Of a stretch of 64,000 bases of DNA, positions 17,322 through 25,194 are shown one piece after another. A model generated the notes under the pieces. It was not told the origin of the DNA, made no database searches, and was given only the letters and a program-made list of their open reading frames with translations. The position numbers were made by a program, and so were the translations under genes. Every line of letters starts with the position of its first letter. Position 1 is the first letter of the stretch. Location: assembly GCA_021151695.1 (NCBI GenBank), contig JAGKWU010000016.1:1-64000 (forward strand), written 5' to 3'. This stretch comes from Cellvibrionaceae bacterium. Its GTDB lineage: Bacteria > Pseudomonadota > Gammaproteobacteria > Pseudomonadales > Cellvibrionaceae.

Positions 17322-18716
17322 ATGCATAAAAAACTCTTTGATCGTTATGTTTCCCCATTGAAGTCGGCAGCTGTGGGCATACTCAAATTTGCAACTGTTG
17401 CGAGCGTTGCCGCGAGCGCCATGCTGAGCCAGGCCGATGTATTGCCCATCACTACCAGCGGTAATAAGGTGTTGATTGGCGGGCAGCAAGGCAGTATTTC
17501 GGGCAATAGTTTTTTCTGGAGCAATACTGGCTGGGGTGGAGAAAAATATTACAACACCTCGGTGGTGTCATGGCTTAAGGCCGATTGGAACAGCCGATTG
17601 GTGCGCGCCGCCATGGGCGTTGATGATTCGGGTGGCTATATATCCGATACCAGCAACAAAACCCGCTTGATGGCCGTGGTGGATGCTGCGATTGCCAATG
17701 ACATGTACGTGATTATCGACTGGCACTCACACAACGCGCACAACTACAAAACCCAGGCCATTGCGTTCTTCCAGGAGATGGCAACCAAGTACGGCAATAA
17801 AAATAATGTGATCTATGAAATCTACAACGAGCCTCTGGCGGTTTCATGGAGCAGCGTGATCAAGCCTTATGCTAAAGATGTGATTGCGGCAATTCGCGCA
17901 ATTGATCCTGACAACCTGATTGTGGTGGGTACGCCCAACTGGTCGCAGGATGTGGATGTAGCAGCGAATGATCCAATTACCGGTTACGCGAATATCGCTT
18001 ACACATTGCACTTTTATGCCGGCTCACATGGGCAGTCGCTGCGCGATAAAGCAACCACAGCGCTCAATAAAAATATTCCGTTATTTGTCACTGAGTGGGG
18101 CTCCGTTAATGCTGACGGCAGCGGCAACGTCGCCACCAGCGAAGCGGATGCGTGGATGGCTTATATGAAGACCAATAATTTGAGCAACGCAAATTGGTCG
18201 ATTAACGATAAAGCAGAAGGCGCATCAGCACTGGTTGCCGGCGCAAGCTCGACGGGTGGCTGGGTGGCCTCACAACTCACCGCCTCAGGTGCCTACGCAA
18301 AAAATGCTATCTGGAGCTGGCCTACTGCATTCCCTTATCGCATTGAGGCGGAAGCCTACAATTACATGAACGGTGTGCAAGTGAGCGCAACTTCTGATGT
18401 GGATGGCACCAACAATGTTGGCTACATAGATGCGGGCGATTGGATGTCTTACTCGGGCACCAAGGTTCATATTCCTGCCACTGGCACCTACAAAATTTCC
18501 TTCCGCGTTTCTAGCCTGAGCGGTGGCGGCAGCTTGCAATTCCAGGAGGCTGGCGGCACCACCTACGCCACTGTTGCAGTACCCAGCACCGGCAGTTGGA
18601 ATACCTGGACCACGGTCACTACCAACGTGGCACTCAGTGCAGGCACACACACTTTTGGTATAGCTGTAGTCGCCGGAGGTTGGAATTTTAACTGGTTCAG
18701 TATTTCCAAAATCTAA
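17322..18716 (+). CDS. Secreted GH5 endoglucanase with C-terminal CBM6
   Basis: The product is a 464-residue secreted cellulase. A long N-terminal signal sequence (hydrophobic core about 17-36, cleavage near SQAD) leads into a GH5 catalytic domain (about 45-335) of the bacterial endoglucanase subgroup. The acid/base is Glu170 (YEIYNEP) and the nucleophile Glu258 (FVTEWGS); the conserved IIDWHSH block is also present. A CBM6-like beta-sandwich follows (about 340-464, IEAEAYNYMNGV and YIDAGDWMSY). Unlike many Cellvibrio enzymes there is no Ser-rich linker between the domains. Expected role: random cleavage of beta-1,4-glucan outside the cell. The AraC gene that follows on the opposite strand is a candidate regulator. 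Confidence 0.93.
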   Translation: MHKKLFDRYVSPLKSAAVGILKFATVASVAASAMLSQADVLPITTSGNKVLIGGQQGSISGNSFFWSNTGWGGEKYYNTSVVSWLKADWNSRLVRAAMGVDDSGGYISDTSNKTRLMAVVDAAIANDMYVIIDWHSHNAHNYKTQAIAFFQEMATKYGNKNNVIYEIYNEPLAVSWSSVIKPYAKDVIAAIRAIDPDNLIVVGTPNWSQDVDVAANDPITGYANIAYTLHFYAGSHGQSLRDKATTALNKNIPLFVTEWGSVNADGSGNVATSEADAWMAYMKTNNLSNANWSINDKAEGASALVAGASSTGGWVASQLTASGAYAKNAIWSWPTAFPYRIEAEAYNYMNGVQVSATSDVDGTNNVGYIDAGDWMSYSGTKVHIPATGTYKISFRVSSLSGGGSLQFQEAGGTTYATVAVPSTGSWNTWTTVTTNVALSAGTHTFGIAVVAGGWNFNWFSISKI

Positions 18717-18740
18717 ACATCGATTTATCAATTTTAGCTG

Positions 18741-18782
18741 TTGTTGGCGTTTTGCTGATCTCAATTGTTGGCGTTTTGCTGA
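18741..18782. repeat. Tandem 18-base direct repeat after the cellulase gene
   Basis: The 18-base unit TTGTTGGCGTTTTGCTGA occurs at 18741-18758 and again, exactly, at 18765-18782, a period of 24 bases. It lies in the 3' gap between the convergent cellulase and AraC genes. No terminator-like hairpin is obvious here. Confidence 0.85.
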
Positions 18783-18827
18783 AGCTCTTGGCCCCACTCG
18801 AAAAAAATCAACCCCGGGTCATTAGCT

Positions 18828-19976
18828 TCAGCCTTTTTCATTGATCTTTTGCGTATTCCGCCTGTACTCCCCCGGAGAGCAACCTACCAGCCGTTTAAAA
18901 AAACGCTGGAAAGCCGATTGGCTGTTGAATCCCGATTGGTAAATAATTTCAAGAATCGTTAGATGATCAAATTCTGGTGATACCAGTAAACGCATTGCCT
19001 CCTCCACTCGCAAGCCATTAATAAATTCGAAAAAGTTCACCTGGTAATGCTGGTTGATAATTTGCGAAACTTCCCGCGGCTTTAATCCAACGACCTCTGA
19101 AAAACGCTCCAAATTAATATTGCTTTCGAGATAGGCTTTTTTATCGCTGATGGCAGCCTCAATCAGAGCGATTTTTTCCTCGGCGATTGGCGGGGGATTT
19201 TTATCAGCCGGCTCCGGCAGTTTTAATTCCATCAACAAACTGCGTGTATTGGCCACACCCAACACAAAAAGCCCGTTGACTTGTAACGCAATCAAATAAT
19301 TATCCGCAATACCTATCCAGTTGTTGGCCGCCGGTGAAATATAACCGCCAATGAAATAACCAAAACAGCCCCACAGCCAATGTAGTAAAAATCCGAAGAG
19401 CACAACATCTGCCAGCTTGATATCCACCGCTGACACAGATGAATATTGCTGGCGATACTGTTGGTGCAAGCGATATTCCACATGGCAACAGGCAACCACA
19501 TACAACAAGGGGGAGCAGCGCGTTACTGCCCAGCAAAACTTCACCGCAAGCTTTTGCGCCTGCGGTAATTGCGCCCAGGGAATCCAGGTAGGGCCATTCA
19601 GGTGAAACACCACTATCACTGTCATCACCACTACCGCCGGCAGCAAATGCAGTAAAAGTTTTTTATCCCGCCAGCTGAATTGGCCCGACAGCGAGCGCAA
19701 ATAAAAATACAGGCACGGCCCCTGCAATAGCATGCACAGGCTGAGCAACAAAGTGGGAAACAAAGATTCGTTAAGCGGCAGGGTTTGAAGGGTCTGGTTC
19801 CAGATCAGCAGCGAGGAAAAAATCCAACCAGCCAGCACGCAAAAAAATATCGACAACAACTGACGTGACTGACGCGTCTGCGCCGGGATAAAGCGCAGTA
19901 TAGACGCCAGAAACAGGCACTCCATCAAGGTGAGTACCAGAACCATATCGTGAATATTGAGAAATCCAGTGTCCAT
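18828..19976 (-). CDS. AraC-family regulator with membrane-embedded N-terminal domain
   Basis: The 382-residue protein has about seven hydrophobic segments over residues 1-260 and a C-terminal AraC DNA-binding domain over about 275-375. The second helix-turn-helix is clear (LTILEIIYQSGFNSQSAFQRFFKRLVGCSPGEYR). This layout is that of membrane-bound AraC regulators, common in sugar-degrading bacteria, where the membrane part is assumed to sense an external or membrane signal. The ligand is unknown. It converges on the cellulase gene. A palindrome overlaps its own -35 region. Confidence 0.9.
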   Translation of the reverse strand: MDTGFLNIHDMVLVLTLMECLFLASILRFIPAQTRQSRQLLSIFFCVLAGWIFSSLLIWNQTLQTLPLNESLFPTLLLSLCMLLQGPCLYFYLRSLSGQFSWRDKKLLLHLLPAVVVMTVIVVFHLNGPTWIPWAQLPQAQKLAVKFCWAVTRCSPLLYVVACCHVEYRLHQQYRQQYSSVSAVDIKLADVVLFGFLLHWLWGCFGYFIGGYISPAANNWIGIADNYLIALQVNGLFVLGVANTRSLLMELKLPEPADKNPPPIAEEKIALIEAAISDKKAYLESNINLERFSEVVGLKPREVSQIINQHYQVNFFEFINGLRVEEAMRLLVSPEFDHLTILEIIYQSGFNSQSAFQRFFKRLVGCSPGEYRRNTQKINEKG

Positions 19977-20015
19977 AGCCCATCCAGTTGTTATTTATCT
20001 TGTGTGGACAGGTTA

Positions 20016-20050
20016 ATTATAGAGGTAAAGCTGGCGTAGTATTCCTACGC
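20016..20050 (-). promoter_or_regulatory. Probable promoter and operator of the AraC gene
   Basis: On the minus strand a perfect TATAAT (20016-20021) lies about 40 bases before the AraC start codon. An inverted repeat GCGTAG-TATTC-CTACGC (20034-20050) covers the spacer and the expected -35 position, where no good hexamer exists. That layout suits a regulated, perhaps autoregulated, promoter. The assignment is by motif and position only. Confidence 0.55.
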
Positions 20051-20239
20051 AGTCGTCAATCTGCGTCATTAGTTATTTCGTATTAATATCTTATTTAAGT
20101 GCAGGTTAGCTGCCGGAAAATAACGTCATCAGGTAATTAAGATTATCGTGAGGTTAAATCCTCATTCTCCGTCGCGAGTTGAATAAGATATTGATAGACG
20201 CACCAGACTACCTCTTTCATTTTTGAATAGTCGAGACGG

Positions 20240-21445
20240 TTATAGGTTATTCATCACATATCCCACCGCTACAATTTGCGGCAATGTAATTAACGGCAGG
20301 AAAAGCGCTATTTTCCAGGACTTGGTCGTATCCTTTAACACCATAATTTCTGTGTAGTCCGTCGATACGCCAGCCATCATAAAGGTGAAGGCGTTACCAG
20401 GGGCAAGTGCACGATTGAGCAAATCAGCGGCTATAGGTGTTGACCCTTCGGAGCAAACTTCAATCACAGTAGCAGCAATCAACGTGAATAACATGCCTAT
20501 CAAGCTTGGACCAAACCACTGCTGAAAAAATTCAAGGCTGACAAAGCTGCGAATCAATGCCGCCAACACCACACCAAACAACAACCAGCGCAATACCATT
20601 CGCGAACCTGATAGTCCTTCACGTGCAATATCTTTAACCAGGTTTGCCGACCAATGAATACCACTCCATTGACGCTTCACTTCAGGCCAAAAGGAAAAAT
20701 TTTCATCCAGTGAATAGGTCCGAGGATTTTCCGGTAGTATTTTTTTAGCAACAAAACGATCAAATACCCAGCCACTGATCATTGCTATTACCATTGACAC
20801 AAGAATAAAAGCCAGCGTCCATTTGAAGCCGATAAGTGCAAACATGATGAGCGTGAGCGAAAAGGAATTCCAGGGGCTGGCAATCAGAAATGCCATCACC
20901 TGACCAAGGCTTGCACCTTTTTGATAGAGCTTCATACCCACCATTAAAATGCCGTGGCTACATAAATCCAGTAGCACTCCTGCCAGGGTTGCGCGCGCGA
21001 TACCACTCAGGGTTCCGCCCTTACCTAACACTGAGAGCACCAGATTCTGCGGCACTTTGGCGAGCAGTCCGACAAATATCAAACCCAGTAATACTCCCCA
21101 CCACATGGTGTTGAGCATTTCAAAAATGCTGTGTGCGAAATGCTGCAAACTTGCTGGCAAAAATGAAGGCGCGAGCAGATGCAAAAGATAGAAGCTTGCG
21201 CAGATCAACAGTGAGCCCCAGAGTAAATAATCCGCGCTACCGCCATGATCCTGGTCGTGCTCGCAACAACTACTGGTTGATGTTTGATGCGAATGACCAT
21301 GACTGTGATCATGGTGATAGACGCTACTCGCCTCAGTGTCGCAACAAGAAGCTACCGCAACCTGAGGCTTGCTATCACAGCAATTTGTTGCAACTGTTAC
21401 AGTTTCACCAGTTGGTTTTGATTCGTGAGAACAGCAATCACTCAT
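20240..21445 (-). CDS. SO_0444-type Cu/Zn efflux permease
   Basis: The 401-residue integral membrane protein belongs to the YraQ/ArsP-like permease superfamily and resembles the SO_0444 Cu/Zn efflux group. About eight to ten hydrophobic helices span residues 72-400. Ahead of them is a soluble tail rich in metal ligands: Cys pairs at 4-5, 22-23, 34-35 and 60-61 and a His run at 44-53 (HHDHSHGHSH). It overlaps the end of the MerR gene by 8 bases, so the two are translationally coupled under one metal-type promoter. The expected role is export of soft or borderline metal ions; the ion itself is not proven. Confidence 0.87.
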   Translation of the reverse strand: MSDCCSHESKPTGETVTVATNCCDSKPQVAVASCCDTEASSVYHHDHSHGHSHQTSTSSCCEHDQDHGGSADYLLWGSLLICASFYLLHLLAPSFLPASLQHFAHSIFEMLNTMWWGVLLGLIFVGLLAKVPQNLVLSVLGKGGTLSGIARATLAGVLLDLCSHGILMVGMKLYQKGASLGQVMAFLIASPWNSFSLTLIMFALIGFKWTLAFILVSMVIAMISGWVFDRFVAKKILPENPRTYSLDENFSFWPEVKRQWSGIHWSANLVKDIAREGLSGSRMVLRWLLFGVVLAALIRSFVSLEFFQQWFGPSLIGMLFTLIAATVIEVCSEGSTPIAADLLNRALAPGNAFTFMMAGVSTDYTEIMVLKDTTKSWKIALFLPLITLPQIVAVGYVMNNL

Positions 21446-21887
21446 GATGAGACTCCACCAGGGTAAAGGTCATAGGTAATGGTTTTGGCTGTACTTGCGT
21501 CTGCTGGGACAGGGCTTCAATGATGGTGCAATCGCTGGAATCGTCTCCGGCACAGCTTTCCGCCATGTCACTCAATATAGACTTGAGCGCCTGAAGTTCA
21601 TGCAACTGGGCCTCCACCTGCTCTATCTTCTCCAGCACAAGCTGTTTGACCTGGGAGCAGCGGCGTTGCGGGTTGCGATAAAGCTCCAGCAACTCCCGGC
21701 AAATCTCCAGACTAAAACCAACAGCCCGCGCCCGCTGCAAAAATCTCAAATGCTCAACGTCGCCATGGGAATAATCGCGATAGTCATTGCCCTGCTGACG
21801 CCCGGGTTGCACCAGGCCTATCTCTTCGTAATAACGCAGGGTTTTGACAGGTAAGCCGCTCATGGTAGCCGCCTGACTGATATTCAT
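21438..21887 (-). CDS. MerR-family metal-responsive regulator (CueR/CadR-like)
   Basis: The product is a 149-residue MerR regulator with an N-terminal winged helix (LPVKTLRYYEEIGLVQPGR) and a dimerisation helix. The metal loop CAGDDSSDC places cysteines at 112 and 120, the exact CueR spacing and numbering. Position 77, serine in copper sensors, is cysteine here (QRRCSQVK), the residue used by divalent-metal sensors. The metal specificity is therefore ambiguous between Cu(I) and Zn/Cd/Pb/Hg. A strong GAGGAGG ribosome site precedes the ATG. The gene heads a two-gene operon with the permease. Confidence 0.92.
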   Translation of the reverse strand: MNISQAATMSGLPVKTLRYYEEIGLVQPGRQQGNDYRDYSHGDVEHLRFLQRARAVGFSLEICRELLELYRNPQRRCSQVKQLVLEKIEQVEAQLHELQALKSILSDMAESCAGDDSSDCTIIEALSQQTQVQPKPLPMTFTLVESHHE

Positions 21888-21918
21888 TGATTGCCTCCTC
21901 TCAATTCACGTCAGAACC

Positions 21919-21949
21919 ATAATAAACCTTTCCGTTACTGGAGGGTCAA
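21919..21949 (-). promoter_or_regulatory. MerR-type promoter with 19-bp spacer
   Basis: On the minus strand, -35 TTGACC (21944-21949) and -10 TATTAT (21919-21924) are separated by 19 bp instead of 17. The spacer contains the dyad ACCCTCC ... GGAAAGGT. This is the arrangement used by CueR/ZntR-type activators, which twist the DNA to align the hexamers. It lies 32 bases upstream of the regulator start codon and would drive the regulator-permease operon. Confidence 0.85.
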
Positions 21950-22170
21950 GCAATATTACTTAGAACAATTTGTGTAGCTACTACACACCATGCGGGAATT
22001 TACGTTACAATTTGCAAACTTAAACGACAAACTTTTGCGTCACCGCTCATGATTAACGAGTATTAATTCAAAAAATTCTCTTTAAAATCATTATGCTGAG
22101 ACACTTTCTTGACAAACTTATTTAATAAACCACAATAAGTGAACAAGACGAACAACCGCTGAGCAGCCGT

Positions 22171-22398
22171 ATGGAATATCTTGAAATCAATCACCCTGAA
22201 TGGCCCAAAATGTGGGACGAGTTGGCTGGCTATCGTATAAATGCAGGCGACCATCTTTGTGTGTATGAAGGTCAATGCTGGGAATACATGGGTTCGACTA
22301 TGGATCATCATCATTTCCGCCATGCCTGCCACCCGGTTACCCACCGCGTTGAATACATTTATCTGGAACGCGCCCGCGCCGCCGTGGCTTGGGCATAA
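22171..22398 (+). CDS. Small conserved-looking hypothetical protein
   Basis: This is a 75-residue acidic/aromatic protein (MEYLEINHPEWPKMWDEL ...) with a His cluster DHHHFRHACHP, two cysteines and no membrane segment or signal peptide. Base composition and codon use look coding, and the downstream 250 bases are non-coding. The ribosome site is weak. I do not recognise a family. It is separated from the glycosyltransferase by the phased repeats. Confidence 0.6.
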   Translation: MEYLEINHPEWPKMWDELAGYRINAGDHLCVYEGQCWEYMGSTMDHHHFRHACHPVTHRVEYIYLERARAAVAWA

Positions 22399-22557
22399 TC
22401 CGATGGAGCAATTGGCGGCAGACTCATTTGTCGCCTAAACCACCAAAATCATAGATCCCTGACGTATTTGCGTAAAACTGCACTTTTTTGTGCGCTATAT
22501 TCCCGCCTTCCGCCTACCTAAATACACGTGCCTTTGTTACTCTTCGCACCCGATTTA

Positions 22558-22619
22558 GTTGTTCCTACTATTACAATTCCGTTGTTCGTACTATTACGAT
22601 GTAGTTGTTCCTACTATTA
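22558..22619. repeat. Three 16-bp direct repeats with 23-bp period
   Basis: GTTGTTCCTACTATTA occurs at 22558-22573, with one change at 22581-22596 (GTTGTTCGTACTATTA), and exactly again at 22604-22619. Spacers are 7 bases each and unrelated to each other. The last copy ends 27 bases before the glycosyltransferase ATG (22647). A 23-bp period places the copies on nearly the same DNA face, as expected for cooperative regulator binding. Confidence 0.9.
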
Positions 22620-22646
22620 ATAAAGATTGATTAAGCGGAGCTAACA

Positions 22647-23645
22647 ATGACTCTTGCAACACCCTCTGAGGCCGTATCTTCTTTGGCCATCCCGGCACCC
22701 TCTTTAGCCATAGTTGTACCTTGCTATAACGAAGAAGAAAGCCTGCCCAAAACCATTCAGGTACTCAACGATTTGCTTGATCGTTTGATTGCCGCCAAAA
22801 AGATTACTGCCGACTCCAAAAATTATTTTGTCGACGATGGCAGCCGGGATAAAACCTGGGAAATCCTGCATAACACCGCATTACAAAATCCTAAAGTCGT
22901 TGCCATCAAGCTGTCGCGCAACAAGGGCCACCAAAATGCGCTTTACGCAGGCCTCTGCACCGCCACTGAAGATGTGACTGTGTCCATCGATGCTGATTTG
23001 CAGGATGATCCAGCCAATATCGAATACATGATCGATGAATACCTGAAAGGTAGCGAAGTGGTGTACGGCGTGCGCTCCGCGCGCAAGACAGATACCTTCT
23101 TTAAACGCTTCACGGCTGAAGGTTACTATCACACCATGCGTACCATGGGCGTAGATCTGGTATTCAACCATGCGGATTTCCGCTTGCTATCTCGCCGCGC
23201 ACTGGCAGCATTGCAAGAGTACAAAGAATCGAACCTGTTTTTGCGCGGCATAGTGCGCGAAGTTGGCTTCAAATCATCCATCGTGGAGTATGAGCGTCAG
23301 GCGCGTGAATTGGGTGAGAGCAAATACCCCCTCAAGAAAATGCTGTCCTTTGCCTGGAAAGGCATTACCGCGTTTTCTGCCGTTCCCTTACGTATGATAA
23401 CCCTGCTTGGCCTCTTCTCAGGTTTTGCCTCCTTTGCATTGATCCTCTGGGTGTTGGGTATTCGCCTGTTCTCCGAACACGCCGTACCAGGTTGGGCATC
23501 TATACTCTTGCCATTGTTGTTTATTGGTAGCGTGCAATTGCTCTGCCTTGGCATCATCGGCGAATACATGTCCAAAATTTACGAAGAAGTAAAACGCCGT
23601 CCCAAATATCACATCAGCGATGTAGTGCGATCAGAACAAGCTTGA
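22647..23645 (+). CDS. GT2 family glycosyltransferase, polyprenyl-phosphate type
   Basis: This 332-residue GT-A enzyme has a catalytic domain at about 22-230: VVPCYNEEES, then VDDGSRDKT, and the DxD-type DADLQDD. Two hydrophobic helices near the C-terminus (about 248-272 and 280-308) are as in GtrB/DPM1-like enzymes that load a sugar onto undecaprenyl phosphate. The acceptor and sugar are not readable. No flippase or GtrC-like partner lies next to it, so the sugar may feed a remote glycan system. It ends at a bidirectional terminator shared with the MATE gene. Confidence 0.9.
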   Translation: MTLATPSEAVSSLAIPAPSLAIVVPCYNEEESLPKTIQVLNDLLDRLIAAKKITADSKNYFVDDGSRDKTWEILHNTALQNPKVVAIKLSRNKGHQNALYAGLCTATEDVTVSIDADLQDDPANIEYMIDEYLKGSEVVYGVRSARKTDTFFKRFTAEGYYHTMRTMGVDLVFNHADFRLLSRRALAALQEYKESNLFLRGIVREVGFKSSIVEYERQARELGESKYPLKKMLSFAWKGITAFSAVPLRMITLLGLFSGFASFALILWVLGIRLFSEHAVPGWASILLPLLFIGSVQLLCLGIIGEYMSKIYEEVKRRPKYHISDVVRSEQA

Positions 23646-23649
23646 TGAA

Positions 23650-23677
23650 AAAAATCCCGCCGATTGGCGGGATTTTT
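23650..23677. terminator. Bidirectional terminator between glycosyltransferase and MATE genes
   Basis: A 12-bp perfect stem (23650-23661 with 23666-23677, loop GATT) is flanked by A and T runs on both sides. It sits 4 bases after the glycosyltransferase stop and 17 bases before the end of the convergent MATE gene. Confidence 0.92.
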
Positions 23678-23694
23678 GTTTGCGGGAGAAATTC

Positions 23695-25068
23695 TTACAA
23701 GGAAACGGTTTGCGACTCACGCGCTACCACACCATACTTTTGCCATTTGCGCTGCCGCCAGCGATACCATTTAATTACCGCTCTTGCTGCCTCATCCAAA
23801 CATGCTGCAATCAATAGCCCATAAATCCCCAATCCGCAGGGAATCGCCAACACATAAGCCAAGGGCACTGAGAACAGCCAGATAATTAGAATGCTGGATA
23901 CAGAGGTGAAAGTCGCATCACCTGCACAGCGCAGTGCGCTGCCGATAATAATATTCACAGTGCGCACAGGCTCCGCCAGAAAACCCCACAAAAATACCCA
24001 AAAACCAATTGCGAGAATTTCTGGATCGCTGGTAAACAATTTCAAAATAGGTTGATTGAAGATCAGCCACACACTCGCCAAAATCGTGGTGCCAATCAAC
24101 GATACCTTAAGGCTTTGCTTGAGTTGCAAATGCACCAAATCAAATTCACGGCGACCAATCCGCTGAGCAATAATTGCTTCGGTCGCCATGCTAAGCGCGA
24201 TGGATATCATCAAGCAAAATAAAAAGGTGTTGTAGGTATAGATCTTCACCTTGAGCGCCAAATCTCCCACCGAGGCCGCGATAAAATTCAAGGCAATCAT
24301 ATAGGCCTGGAATGACATAGGCTCAAGAATCGCCGGAGCTGCAATCATCAACACAGGCGTAAGCAGGTAACCCAGTTGCGCCCAGGCAGCCCGCGCCGGG
24401 ATATGAATGTTCAAACGCAGGTGCACGGCATACATCACAAATAACAGGCTGCAAACCACCGCCGACACATTGGCTAACACCACACCGGGAACACCGGTTG
24501 GTGGTAGCGACTGAAAGCCGTATACCGCCAGCATATTTCCCAACAGGTTTACACTGAACAAAATGATGTTGCTAAACGTATTCCACTTGGGCGCGCCGTA
24601 AATATTCAGGATGGTTTGGTAGATAGTCCTGCATCCCCAAAAACCTACCATCCAGCCAATCATGGAGAGATAGATCACCGCATAATTTTCCACTTCCGGG
24701 CTTAACCCCATACGACGAGCCACCAGGGGCCCGGCGAGGTTGACCGTCAAAGCTGCAATGATCGACAGACAGCAGACAAAAAGTGCGTAGGCACCAATGG
24801 TCGCACTGCCGCGCTCATAATCATTTGCACCGATACGCTGCCCCGCCACGCTGGCGCCAGCAAAAGAGGTGACGATCAAAAACGCATTGGCCACAAAGAC
24901 CAGCGGCGTGATGGCTCCGACAGCGGCCGCTGCGCTTTCGGATACGCGACTTAAAAAGTACATGTCAACAAGGGGGATGGTGTAGGTCACAGCCTGGTCG
25001 ATAAACATGGGGGCGCTCATCCCCCACAATCCTTTATCCAACACCCGGCTTTTTGGTGCGTGCTTCAT
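23695..25068 (-). CDS. MATE family efflux transporter
   Basis: This is a multidrug and toxic compound extrusion type antiporter with twelve predicted hydrophobic helices in two related halves, about 457 residues from ATG 25066-25068. Motifs such as SAPMFIDQAVTYTIPLVDMYFLSR and the internal repeat around PVRTVNIIIGSALRCAGD fit the family. The reading frame remains open 23 codons upstream (MTFRRRFAPNRL), but that stretch is basic and lies at the very edge of the divergent promoter region, so the shorter start is preferred. The substrate is unknown. It is divergent from ppk2. Confidence 0.88.
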   Translation of the reverse strand: MKHAPKSRVLDKGLWGMSAPMFIDQAVTYTIPLVDMYFLSRVSESAAAAVGAITPLVFVANAFLIVTSFAGASVAGQRIGANDYERGSATIGAYALFVCCLSIIAALTVNLAGPLVARRMGLSPEVENYAVIYLSMIGWMVGFWGCRTIYQTILNIYGAPKWNTFSNIILFSVNLLGNMLAVYGFQSLPPTGVPGVVLANVSAVVCSLLFVMYAVHLRLNIHIPARAAWAQLGYLLTPVLMIAAPAILEPMSFQAYMIALNFIAASVGDLALKVKIYTYNTFLFCLMISIALSMATEAIIAQRIGRREFDLVHLQLKQSLKVSLIGTTILASVWLIFNQPILKLFTSDPEILAIGFWVFLWGFLAEPVRTVNIIIGSALRCAGDATFTSVSSILIIWLFSVPLAYVLAIPCGLGIYGLLIAACLDEAARAVIKWYRWRQRKWQKYGVVARESQTVSL

Positions 25069-25194
25069 CTTTTCAACCCAGGGGTGCAAAGGCCGGCAGT
25101 TTAATCGGTTTGGCGCGAACCGTCGCCTAAATGTCATATAAAAGATGCAACCTCAGGTGGTTACTTTTCAGGAGGCATGAGAGGAGGCATAGAT

